From: Cacconaster sp045114175
GTDB lineage: Bacteria > Bacteroidota > Bacteroidia > Bacteroidales > UBA932
Reading direction: 5' to 3'
Assembly: GCA_045114175.1 (NCBI GenBank)
Contig: JBGUJZ010000017.1
Span: forward strand, 1-55,858
DNA length: 55,858 nucleotides
Part shown: in pieces, positions 1 to 8,006 of the stretch
Numbering within the stretch: position 1 is the first letter of the stretch
Layout: each line of letters opens with the position of its first letter
Translations under genes and position numbers: made by a program
Notes under the pieces: generated by a model
Told to the model about the DNA's origin: nothing
Seen by the model: only the letters and a program-made list of their open reading frames with translations
Database searches by the model: none

Positions 1-1
1 C

Positions 2-964
2 CGCCACTATGCACACGTTGACTGCCCGGGCCACGCTGACTATGTGAAGAACATGGTTACTGGTGCCGCTCAGATGGACGGTGCAATCCTCGTGGTTGCA
101 GCTACCGACGGTCCGATGCCTCAGACCCGCGAGCACATCCTCCTCGCACGCCAGGTGAACGTCCCTAGAATCGTCGTCTTCCTGAACAAGGTTGATATCG
201 TTGACGATCCTGAGATGATCGACCTCGTTGAAATGGAGGTTCGCGAACTCCTCAGCTTCTACGAATTCGACGGTGACAATGCACCGGTTATTCGTGGTTC
301 CGCTCTCGGCGCCCTCAACGGTGACCCGCAGTGGGAAGAGAAGGTGATGGAACTGATGAACGCTGTGGACGAGTACATTCCGCTCCCGGTTCGTGATAAC
401 GAGAAACCGTTCCTGATGCCTATCGAGGACATCTTCTCCATCACTGGCCGTGGTACGGTTGCTACCGGCCGTATCGAAACCGGCGTTGTCAAAGTTGGCG
501 ACGAAGTCCAGATCATCGGTCTTGGCGAAGAGCCTAAGAAGTCTGTCGTTACCGGTGTCGAGATGTTCCGCAAGATCCTCGACGAAGGTGAAGCTGGCGA
601 CAACGTAGGTCTTCTCCTCCGTGGTATCGACAAGAAGGAAGTTAAGCGTGGCCAGGTGATCGCTCACCCGAACACCATCACCCCGCACAAGAGCTTCGAG
701 GCTGCTATCTACGTCCTGAAGAAAGACGAAGGTGGCCGTCACACCCCGTTCCACAACCACTATCGTCCTCAGTTCTTCATCCGCACCCTTGACATCACGG
801 GTGAGATCGAACTTCCTGCAGGCGTTGAGATGGTCATGCCGGGCGACAACGTTGCCATCAAGGTTGACCTCATCTACCCGGTTGCACTGAACGAAGGTCT
901 CCGTTTCGCTATCCGCGAAGGTGGCCGTACGGTCGGTTCCGGTCAGGTGACCAAGGTTCTGTAA
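2..964 (+). CDS. tuf: Elongation factor Tu, 5'-truncated by window edge
   Basis: EF-Tu is the GTPase that delivers aminoacyl-tRNA to the ribosomal A site. The reading frame is already open at base 2 and gives RHYAHVDCPGHADYVKNM, so the GTG near base 44 is an internal valine codon and not a start. About 320 residues are present and roughly 75 N-terminal residues, including the P-loop, lie outside the window. Visible GTPase motifs are DCPGH (G3), NKVD (G4) and GSAL (G5), followed by the beta-barrel domains 2 and 3 ending in VTKVL. The gene leads the tuf, tRNA-Trp, secE, nusG ribosomal cluster. Identity is certain. Confidence 0.98.
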   Translation, partial: RHYAHVDCPGHADYVKNMVTGAAQMDGAILVVAATDGPMPQTREHILLARQVNVPRIVVFLNKVDIVDDPEMIDLVEMEVRELLSFYEFDGDNAPVIRGSALGALNGDPQWEEKVMELMNAVDEYIPLPVRDNEKPFLMPIEDIFSITGRGTVATGRIETGVVKVGDEVQIIGLGEEPKKSVVTGVEMFRKILDEGEAGDNVGLLLRGIDKKEVKRGQVIAHPNTITPHKSFEAAIYVLKKDEGGRHTPFHNHYRPQFFIRTLDITGEIELPAGVEMVMPGDNVAIKVDLIYPVALNEGLRFAIREGGRTVGSGQVTKVL

Positions 965-998
965 TCTGCCCTACGGCACATTAGGGAACACTTTGAGC

Positions 999-1027
999 TA
1001 TGGTCGGGCCCTCTGGGTCCGGCCATA
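999..1027 (+). terminator. Terminator-like hairpin between tuf and tRNA-Trp
   Basis: A 13-bp stem with a 3-nt loop is formed by 999-1011 and 1015-1027, including two G-U pairs. Only a short ATTT run follows, so it could be a weak terminator for tuf, a processing signal upstream of the tRNA, or both. Confidence 0.5.
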
Positions 1028-1030
1028 TTT

Positions 1031-1101
1031 AGGGGAATAGAACAAGGGTAGTTCAGCGGTCTCCAAAACCGTCGATGTGGGTTCGAATCCTGCTTCCCCT
1101 G
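1031..1101 (+). tRNA. trnW: tRNA-Trp (CCA anticodon)
   Basis: A complete cloverleaf can be drawn. The acceptor stem pairs AGGGGAA with TTCCCCT, the D stem pairs GAAC with GTTC, the anticodon stem spans 1056-1072 with loop CTCCAAA and anticodon CCA at 1063-1065, and the T arm has loop TTCGAAT. The discriminator is G1101. The genome does not encode a full CCA tail: the next bases are CAA. It lies between tuf and secE, as in many Bacteroidota, and has no recognisable promoter of its own. Confidence 0.95.
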
Positions 1102-1185
1102 CAATTGCAGGCGGTTACGCACCTGCGAGGTTATTAACAGGGACATCCGGCCGCTTCCATCCGGGTGATCCGCAAAATAACAACA

Positions 1186-1374
1186 ATGAGCAAAATAGGA
1201 ACTTACGTTAAAGAGTCTTACAAGGAACTGACCACCAAGGTAGCATGGCCCACTTGGGACAAGCTGCAGAGTTCAGCTATCCTCGTAATGGTTGTGACTT
1301 TGATCCTTGCTGTCGTCATCTGGGTGATCGACCTGATTATCCGGAGCATCATGACGGGTATTTATCAGCTCTAA
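1186..1374 (+). CDS. secE: Preprotein translocase subunit SecE
   Basis: SecE is the small membrane subunit that clamps SecY in the SecYEG translocon. This 62-residue protein starts MSKIGTYVKE; an in-frame start 21 nt upstream gives an extension with no SecE character. The amphipathic part carries the conserved KVAWPTWDKL segment, followed by one transmembrane helix at about residues 30-55 (ILVMVVTLILAVVIWVIDLI). The single-helix form and position before nusG are typical. nusG follows after 4 nt, so the two are surely cotranscribed. Confidence 0.95.
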   Translation: MSKIGTYVKESYKELTTKVAWPTWDKLQSSAILVMVVTLILAVVIWVIDLIIRSIMTGIYQL

Positions 1375-1378
1375 TACT

Positions 1379-1933
1379 ATGGCAGAAGAGAAAGTCACCA
1401 AGAAGTGGTACGTCGTCCGCACCACGGGAGGAAAAGAGAAGAAAGCCAAGGAATATCTCGAGAAAGAGATTGAAAGCAGTAACCTCGGCGACCGGATTCC
1501 CCAGGTCCTCATCCCTACTGAGAAGTATTACCAGGTAAAGAACGGAAAGCGCGTCAGCGCAGAACGTAACTTCTACCCGGGCTACCTCTTTGTAGAGGCT
1601 GCACTGACCCCGGATATCATCCATCTGATCACCAACATTCCGTTTATCGTTGGTTTCCTCTCCGAAGGCAAGGACCGTATCCCCGTTCCGGTCAGAGAGT
1701 CGGAGATGGACCGTATTATGGGCCGCGTCGACGAACTGGCTGACCAGGACGAGGAGACGCTGACCCCGTACATTGTCGGCGAGGCTGTGAAGATCACGGA
1801 CGGGCCGTTCAATGGCTTCGACGGGGTTGTCGAAGAGATTGTTGAAGACAAGCGCAAGCTGAAAGTGATGGTCAAGATTTTCGGCCGTAAGACCCTTCTG
1901 GAGTTAAATTTCGCTCAAGTAACCAAAGAATAA
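1379..1933 (+). CDS. nusG: Transcription termination/antitermination factor NusG
   Basis: NusG binds the clamp of RNA polymerase and links it to Rho or ribosomes. The 184-residue protein has an NGN domain (about residues 8-115, with KKWYVVRTTGGKEKKAKEYL and the FYPGYLFVEA segment) and a C-terminal KOW domain (about 125-180, GPFNGFDGVVEEI). Length is normal for a NusG without extra insertions. It sits 4 nt after secE and 10 nt before rplK, in the standard operon. Confidence 0.96.
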   Translation: MAEEKVTKKWYVVRTTGGKEKKAKEYLEKEIESSNLGDRIPQVLIPTEKYYQVKNGKRVSAERNFYPGYLFVEAALTPDIIHLITNIPFIVGFLSEGKDRIPVPVRESEMDRIMGRVDELADQDEETLTPYIVGEAVKITDGPFNGFDGVVEEIVEDKRKLKVMVKIFGRKTLLELNFAQVTKE

Positions 1934-1943
1934 TTTTAACATT

Positions 1944-2390
1944 ATGGCTAAAGAAATTGCCGGGTTTATCAAATTGCAGATTAAAGGCGGCGCTGCCAAT
2001 CCGTCCCCGCCCGTAGGACCGGCCCTCGGTTCCAAGGGTGTGAACATCATGGATTTCTGCAAACAGTTCAACGCCCGCACGCAAGACAAGGCTGGTAAGG
2101 TGTTACCGGTCGTGATTACTGTCTTCAGCGACAAGTCCTTCACGTTCGAAGTCAAGCAGCCCCCTGTAGCTATCCTCGTCAAAGAGGCAGCAAAACTGCA
2201 GAAGGCTTCTTCCGAGCCGAACCGTAAGAAGGTTGCATCGCTCGACTGGAATCAAGTTCGCGAAATCGCCAAAGAGAAGATGCCCGACCTCAACTGCTTC
2301 ACCGAGAAATCGGCTATGAAGATGGTTGCCGGTACTGCACGCAGCATGGGTGTCACCATCACTGGAGAATTTCCCGCCGATGTACAATAA
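1944..2390 (+). CDS. rplK: 50S ribosomal protein L11
   Basis: L11 forms the GTPase-associated centre of the large subunit with 23S rRNA. The 148-residue translation begins MAKEIAGFIKLQIKGGAANP and contains the signature PSPPVGPALGSKGVNIMDFC and a C-terminal rRNA-binding domain ending near TARSMGVTITGE. Full length; rplA follows after 12 nt. Confidence 0.98.
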   Translation: MAKEIAGFIKLQIKGGAANPSPPVGPALGSKGVNIMDFCKQFNARTQDKAGKVLPVVITVFSDKSFTFEVKQPPVAILVKEAAKLQKASSEPNRKKVASLDWNQVREIAKEKMPDLNCFTEKSAMKMVAGTARSMGVTITGEFPADVQ

Positions 2391-2402
2391 AATTAGAACG
2401 AA

Positions 2403-3104
2403 ATGGGTAAATTGACAAAGAATCAACAAGCTGCAGCCGCTAAAGTAGAACACGGCAAGCAGTACAAGCTCTCCGAGGCTTGCGCTTTGCTGAAGGAAAT
2501 TTCCTACACGAAGTTCGACTCTTCCGTAGAGCTTTCCGTCCGTTTGGGCGTTGACCCACGTAAGTCTAATCAGATGGTACGTGGCGTGGTTACGCTCCCT
2601 CACGGAACCGGTAAGGTCACCCGCGTCCTCGTTCTCTGTACGCCTGATAAGGAAACTGAGGCTAAGGAAGCTGGTGCTGATCATGTCGGTCTTGACGATT
2701 ATATTGAGAAGATTAAAGGTGGTTGGACCGATATCGACGTCATCATCTGTACTCCTACGGTGATGGCTAAGATTGGTGCAATCGGCCGCATCCTGGGCCC
2801 TCGCGGCCTCATGCCGAACCCGAAGACCGGTACGGTGACCATGGACATTGCAAACGCAGTGAAAGAGGTCAAAGCTGGTAAGATCGACTTCAAGGTTGAC
2901 AAGCAGGGTATCGTGCACGCAGCTATCGGTAAGGTCTCCTTCACTCCGGAGCAGATCGCTGAAAACGCTGTGGAACTTCTCAACACAATCATTAAACTGA
3001 AACCGCAGGCTCTGAAGGGTACCTACGTCAAGAGCGTTTACCTTTCCTCTACAATGAGCCCTGGTATTTGTTTGGATAGTAAGTCAATCGGTGCTGCCGA
3101 ATAA
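2403..3104 (+). CDS. rplA: 50S ribosomal protein L1
   Basis: L1 forms the mobile L1 stalk and in many bacteria represses its own operon by binding the mRNA. The 233-residue protein shows the family signatures GILGPRGLMPNPK-like (IGRILGPRGLMPNPKTGTVT) and the KAGKIDFKVDKQGIVHAAIG segment. Spacing to rplK (12 nt) and rplJ (12 nt) indicates one transcript. No obvious L1-binding operator was seen upstream. Confidence 0.98.
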   Translation: MGKLTKNQQAAAAKVEHGKQYKLSEACALLKEISYTKFDSSVELSVRLGVDPRKSNQMVRGVVTLPHGTGKVTRVLVLCTPDKETEAKEAGADHVGLDDYIEKIKGGWTDIDVIICTPTVMAKIGAIGRILGPRGLMPNPKTGTVTMDIANAVKEVKAGKIDFKVDKQGIVHAAIGKVSFTPEQIAENAVELLNTIIKLKPQALKGTYVKSVYLSSTMSPGICLDSKSIGAAE

Positions 3105-3116
3105 TAAAGAAAGGTT

Positions 3117-3617
3117 ATGAAAAAAGAATTAAAAGCTCAACTCATCGACCAGATCGCAGCACAGATTTCGGAGAACCCGAACTTCTACCTCGCTAACATC
3201 GAGGGTCTCAACGCTGAGAATACTTCGGAACTCCGTCGTGCTTGCTTCGAAAAGGGTGTGAAGCTCGAAGTTGTCAAGAACACGCTGCTTAAGAAAGCTA
3301 TCGAGTCCAAAGACAACGAAGAACTCAAGTCCCTGTATCCTACGCTCGCAGGCTCCACTGCAATTATGTTCACCAGCCTCCAGGCTCCGAATGCTCCGGC
3401 TAAGGTCATCAAGGAAATGGGCGCTAAATTCGGTAAACCCGAACTCAAGGCCGCTTATATCCAGGAATGCATCTATCTCGGTGCAGAACAGCTCCCGGTT
3501 CTGGTCAACATCAAGTCTCGTGAAGAGATGATTGGCGAAATCGTCGGTCTCCTTCAGTCACCTATCAGAAGAGTGGTTTCCGCCCTCGAAAATGCAAAGA
3601 AAGAAGCCGCTGAATAG
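3117..3617 (+). CDS. rplJ: 50S ribosomal protein L10
   Basis: L10 anchors L7/L12 dimers on the ribosomal stalk. The 166-residue protein starts MKKELKAQLIDQIAAQ and carries the rRNA-binding N-terminal domain with RRACFEKGVKLEVVKNTLLK and a short C-terminal helix that would bind L12. Unlike in Gammaproteobacteria there is no long leader for an L10-binding RNA; the gene begins 12 nt after rplA. Confidence 0.97.
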   Translation: MKKELKAQLIDQIAAQISENPNFYLANIEGLNAENTSELRRACFEKGVKLEVVKNTLLKKAIESKDNEELKSLYPTLAGSTAIMFTSLQAPNAPAKVIKEMGAKFGKPELKAAYIQECIYLGAEQLPVLVNIKSREEMIGEIVGLLQSPIRRVVSALENAKKEAAE

Positions 3618-3668
3618 GATCCCAACAAACACAACAGTAAACAAACAAATTAAACAATAACAACAATT

Positions 3669-4046
3669 ATGGCAGATATCAAAGCTCTTGCGGAAGAACT
3701 CGTAAATCTTACCGTGAAAGACGTTCAGGAACTCGCACAGATCCTCAAAGACGAGTACGGAATTGAACCCGCTGCAGCAGCAGTCGTTGTTGCTGAAGGT
3801 GGTGCCGCTGGTGGCGCAGCCGCTGAGGCAGAACAGTCCGCATTCGACGTAGTCCTCACCTCCGCAGGTCAGGCAAAACTTCAGGTTGTTAAGGCAGTGA
3901 AGGAACTCACCGGCCTCGGCCTCAAGGAAGCTAAGGACCTCGTAGATGCAGCTCCTAAGGCTATCAAGGAGAAGATCTCCAAGGCAGAAGCTGAACAGAT
4001 CAAAGCAGCTCTCGAAGAAGCAGGCGCAGAAGTTGAAATCAAATAA
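3669..4046 (+). CDS. rplL: 50S ribosomal protein L7/L12
   Basis: L7/L12 recruits translation GTPases to the ribosome. The 125-residue protein has an N-terminal dimerisation domain, an Ala/Gly-rich hinge (about residues 37-55) and the conserved C-terminal domain with KTEFDV-like SAFDVVLTSAGQAKLQVVK and GLGLKEAKDLVDAAPKAIKE. The 51-nt gap after rplJ is A-rich and lacks a Shine-Dalgarno sequence, as expected in Bacteroidota. Confidence 0.98.
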   Translation: MADIKALAEELVNLTVKDVQELAQILKDEYGIEPAAAAVVVAEGGAAGGAAAEAEQSAFDVVLTSAGQAKLQVVKAVKELTGLGLKEAKDLVDAAPKAIKEKISKAEAEQIKAALEEAGAEVEIK

Positions 4047-4079
4047 ACTGATCGCCCTCCCTATTCTAGGGTAAATATG

Positions 4080-4114
4080 GGTTTAGAGCCTGCCTTAAGG
4101 CTCTAAACCTTTTT
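4080..4114 (+). terminator. Intrinsic terminator/attenuator between rplL and rpoB
   Basis: A perfect 11-bp stem (GGTTTAGAGCC at 4080-4090 with GGCTCTAAACC at 4099-4109) and an 8-nt loop are followed by TTTTT and, after GTCG, seven further T. The position, after rplL and before rpoB, matches the attenuator that lowers rpoBC transcription relative to ribosomal genes in other bacteria. I saw no convincing TAnnTTTG promoter between it and rpoB, which favours partial readthrough. Confidence 0.85.
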
Positions 4115-4153
4115 GTCGTTTTTTTAGTTTATTTACACAGCAACTTCTGAATA

Positions 4154-7100
4154 ATGGTGCAAAAATCTAATAATCAGCGAATTACCTTCGCATCATCAAA
4201 AATTCTCCTGGATTATCCCGACTTCCTGGAGGTTCAGCTGAAATCGTTCAAAGATTTCTTCCAGTTGGATACAACGGCTGAAAACCGAAAGGATGAGGGA
4301 TTATACAAAGTATTCCAGGAGGTGTTCCCTATCTCGGACACCCGCAACAATTTCGTGCTCGAGTTCCTCGATTATTTCGTGGATCCGCCGCGCTACACCA
4401 TTGAAGAGTGCCTCGAACGCGGTCTCACCTACAGTGTGCCGTTGAAGGCCAAGCTCAAGCTGTACTGCACCGACCCCGAACACGAAGATTTCGACACCGT
4501 GATCCAGGATGTCTTCCTCGGCCCCATCCCTTACATGACCCCGAGAGGCACCTTCGTCATCAACGGTTCCGAACGCATCGTTGTATCCCAACTGCACCGC
4601 TCCCCCGGCGTCTTCTTCGGACAGAGTTTCCACGCCAACGGCACCAAGCTCTACTCCGCACGAATCATTCCGTTCCGGGGATCCTGGATCGAGTTTGCGA
4701 CGGACATCAACAACGTGATGTACGCATACATCGACCGTAAAAAGAAATTACCGGTAACCACCCTCCTGCGCGCCATCGGTTTCGAAAGCGACAAGGACAT
4801 CCTCGACATCTTCGGCCTGGCCCGCGAGGTGAAAGTTACCAAGGAAAACCTGCAGAAATGCATCGGTTGCAAGATGGCGGCCAGCATCCTCAAGTCCTGG
4901 CACGAAGACTTCGTCGACGAAGAGACCGGCGAGGTGATCTACATCGAGCGCAACGTCCCGATCATCGAGCGTGAAACCATCCTCCAGGAAGAACACATCC
5001 AGGATATTCTCGACTCGGGTGCGAAGAGCATCCTCCTCCACAAGGACGATGCGGCTTCCAGCGACTTCGCCGTCATCCACAACACCCTCTCCAAAGACCA
5101 GTGCAACTCCGAAAAGGAGGCCATTTACTATACCTACCGCCAGATTCGCAACAGCGAACCACCGGATGAGGCAACCGCTCGCGACGTGATCGACAAGCTG
5201 TTCTTCTCCGACAAGCGCTACGACCTCGGTGCCGTTGGCCGTTACCGTCTCAACAAGAAGCTGGGTCTCACCACTTCTCCCGACGTCCGCGTCCTGACCC
5301 GTGAAGACATCATCGAGATCATCAAGTACCTTGTGCAGCTCATCAACTCCAAGGCTACCGTGGATGATATCGACCACCTGAGCAACCGTCGTATCCGCAC
5401 GGTGGGCGAGCAGCTCGCCAACCAGTTCAGCGTAGGTCTGGCACGTATGGCACGCACCATCCGCGAAAGAATGAATGTTCGTGACAATGAGGTGTTTACC
5501 CCGTCTGAGCTGATCAATGCCAAGACCCTCTCCTCCGTCATCAACTCCTTCTTCGCAACCAGCCAGCTCTCCCAGTTCATGGACCAGATCAACCCGCTGG
5601 CCGAGATGACGCACAAGCGCCGTCTCTCCGCTCTGGGTCCGGGCGGTCTCTCCCGTGAAAGAGCCGGATTCGAAGTGCGAGACGTTCACTACACGCACTA
5701 CGGCCGCCTCTGCCCGATCGAGACCCCGGAAGGTCCGAACATCGGTCTGATCTCCTCCCTCTGCGTCTATGCAAAGATCAACGACCTCGGTTTCATCGAG
5801 ACCCCGTACCGCAAGGTCAATGGCGGCAAGGTGGACATGAGCGACGAAGGTCTGGTTTACCTGAGCGCTGAAGAGGAAGAGAATCAGCTCGTTGCACAGG
5901 CCAATATCAACATTGACGACGAGGGCAACATTACCGACGACCGTATCAAGTGCCGCTACGAGGCGGACTTCCCGGTCAGCACCAAGAACGACATCAACCT
6001 GGTGGACGTCGCGCCGAACCAGGTGGCATCCATCGCTGCATCCCTCATCCCGTTCCTCGAGCACGACGACGCAAACCGTGCCCTCATGGGATCGAACATG
6101 ATGCGCCAGGCCGTTCCGATCATCAAGCCCGAGGCTCCGATTGTCGGTACCGGTCTGGAAGGCCCTGTGGCTCGAGACTCCCGTACGCAGATCGTTGCAG
6201 AGCGCAAGGGTGAGGTCGTCTTTGTAGATGCACGTGAGATTCACATCAAATATGACCGTACGGATGCTGAGCGCTTTGTCAGCTTTGATCCGGACGTCAC
6301 GGTTTACCAGCTTCCGCAGTATCGGAAGACCAACCAGAGTACCTCCATTCACCTCACCCCGATCGTCCGCAAGGGCGACAAGGTGGTCGAGGGACAGATC
6401 CTGACCGAAGGTTACTCCACCCAGAACGGCGAACTCGCCCTGGGTCGCAACCTGAAGGTGGCCTTCATGCCTTGGAAGGGATACAACTTCGAGGATGCTA
6501 TCGTGCTCTCCGAGCGCATCATCCGCGAGGATATCCTCACCTCCATCCATGTGGACGAATACATCATGGAGGTTCGTGAGACCAAACGTGGTCCCGAGGA
6601 GCTGACCGACGATATCCCGAACGTCAGCGAGGATGCAACCAAAGATCTGGACAAGAACGGTATCATCCGTATTGGCGCTACCGTCGAGCCGGGTGACATC
6701 CTGATTGGTAAGATCACCCCGAAGGGCGAGAGCGATCCTTCTCCGGAAGAGAAACTCCTGCGTGCCATCTTCGGTGACAAGGCCGGTGACGTGAAGGACG
6801 CCTCCCTGAAGGCATCCCCTTCCCTCTCCGGTACCATCATCGGCACCCGCCTCTATTCCCGCGTGGTCAAAGACAATACTGCCAAGGGTAAGAAACTCGC
6901 CAAAGAGAAGCTCGAGGGCGTTCGCGAAGAGTTCGGCCGCAAGGCTGGCGCGCTGCGCAACCTCTTCATCGACAAGATGTGCACGCTGCTCGAAGGCAAG
7001 AAGAGCGCCGGCATCAGCGACCTCTATGGAGCAGAAATCATCTCCAAGGGTTCGCTCTTCACCCGTGAAGCCCTCGACAAGATTGACTACAACAACATCA

Positions 7101-7972
7101 ACACCGTCAAGTGGACGACCGACAAGAAGACTTGCGACATGGTGGGCAAACTCATCAACAACTACATCCTCGCCTACAAGGAACTCGATTCCGAGGAGAA
7201 GAGAGTTGAGTACAACCTCACCATTGGTGACGACCTCCCGAGCGGCATCATGAAGCTCGCCAAGGTTTACGTTGCCAAGAAGCGTAAGATCCGCGTCGGC
7301 GACAAGATGGCAGGCCGTCACGGTAACAAGGGTATCGTGGCCAAGGTGGTCCGCGACGAGGACATGCCGTTCCTCGACGACGGTACGCCGGTGGACATTG
7401 TCCTGAACCCGTTGGGCGTGCCTTCCCGAATGAACCTCGGTCAGATTTACGAGACCGTCCTCGGTTGGGCGGGCCGCAAACTCGGTCTGAAGTTCAGCAC
7501 CCCGATTTTCGACGGTGCAAGCCTCGAAGAGATCAACAAGTACACCGAGCAGGCCGGCTTGCCGAAGTACGGCAGAACCTTCCTGCGTGACGGTGGTACC
7601 GGTGAATATTTCGACCAGCCTGCGACGGTCGGCGTCATCTACATGATCAAACTCGGCCACATGGTGGACGACAAGATGCACGCCCGCTCCATTGGTCCTT
7701 ACTCCCTCATCACCCAGCAGCCGCTCGGCGGTAAAGCCCAGTTCGGTGGCCAGCGTTTCGGTGAGATGGAGGTCTGGGCCCTCGAATCCTGGGGCGCCGC
7801 CAATATCCTGCAGGAGATCCTTACGATCAAGTCCGACGACGTCACGGGCCGTGCCCGCGCGTACGAGGCTATCGTCAAGGGAGATCCGATGCCGGTTCCG
7901 GGCATTCCCGAATCCCTCAACGTGCTGCTGCACGAACTCAGGGGTCTCGGCTTGAGCCTGAAGATGGAATAG
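4154..7972 (+). CDS. rpoB: DNA-directed RNA polymerase subunit beta
   Basis: The beta subunit forms one side of the RNA polymerase cleft and the rifampicin pocket. The 1272-residue protein is full length. Recognisable segments are GLSRERAGFEVRD at about residue 498 followed by the CPIETPEGPNIGLI fork region, KNLKVAFMPWKGYNFEDAI-type sequence near 770, and GDKMAGRHGNKGI near 1050, which carries active-site lysines. The C terminus ends LNVLLHELRGLGLSLKME, the part that contacts beta'. It begins 107 nt after rplL, beyond the attenuator, and is followed by rpoC after 34 nt. The start has no Shine-Dalgarno sequence. Confidence 0.98.
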   Translation: MVQKSNNQRITFASSKILLDYPDFLEVQLKSFKDFFQLDTTAENRKDEGLYKVFQEVFPISDTRNNFVLEFLDYFVDPPRYTIEECLERGLTYSVPLKAKLKLYCTDPEHEDFDTVIQDVFLGPIPYMTPRGTFVINGSERIVVSQLHRSPGVFFGQSFHANGTKLYSARIIPFRGSWIEFATDINNVMYAYIDRKKKLPVTTLLRAIGFESDKDILDIFGLAREVKVTKENLQKCIGCKMAASILKSWHEDFVDEETGEVIYIERNVPIIERETILQEEHIQDILDSGAKSILLHKDDAASSDFAVIHNTLSKDQCNSEKEAIYYTYRQIRNSEPPDEATARDVIDKLFFSDKRYDLGAVGRYRLNKKLGLTTSPDVRVLTREDIIEIIKYLVQLINSKATVDDIDHLSNRRIRTVGEQLANQFSVGLARMARTIRERMNVRDNEVFTPSELINAKTLSSVINSFFATSQLSQFMDQINPLAEMTHKRRLSALGPGGLSRERAGFEVRDVHYTHYGRLCPIETPEGPNIGLISSLCVYAKINDLGFIETPYRKVNGGKVDMSDEGLVYLSAEEEENQLVAQANINIDDEGNITDDRIKCRYEADFPVSTKNDINLVDVAPNQVASIAASLIPFLEHDDANRALMGSNMMRQAVPIIKPEAPIVGTGLEGPVARDSRTQIVAERKGEVVFVDAREIHIKYDRTDAERFVSFDPDVTVYQLPQYRKTNQSTSIHLTPIVRKGDKVVEGQILTEGYSTQNGELALGRNLKVAFMPWKGYNFEDAIVLSERIIREDILTSIHVDEYIMEVRETKRGPEELTDDIPNVSEDATKDLDKNGIIRIGATVEPGDILIGKITPKGESDPSPEEKLLRAIFGDKAGDVKDASLKASPSLSGTIIGTRLYSRVVKDNTAKGKKLAKEKLEGVREEFGRKAGALRNLFIDKMCTLLEGKKSAGISDLYGAEIISKGSLFTREALDKIDYNNINTVKWTTDKKTCDMVGKLINNYILAYKELDSEEKRVEYNLTIGDDLPSGIMKLAKVYVAKKRKIRVGDKMAGRHGNKGIVAKVVRDEDMPFLDDGTPVDIVLNPLGVPSRMNLGQIYETVLGWAGRKLGLKFSTPIFDGASLEEINKYTEQAGLPKYGRTFLRDGGTGEYFDQPATVGVIYMIKLGHMVDDKMHARSIGPYSLITQQPLGGKAQFGGQRFGEMEVWALESWGAANILQEILTIKSDDVTGRARAYEAIVKGDPMPVPGIPESLNVLLHELRGLGLSLKME

Positions 7973-8006
7973 TTCACGGATTGTCTGATATTAAACGATA
8001 CACAAT

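Noticed and set aside
3618..3668. L10 leader-type autoregulatory RNA
   Set aside because: The rplJ leader is 12 nt and the rplJ-rplL gap is a 51-nt unstructured A-rich stretch, so no such element fits.
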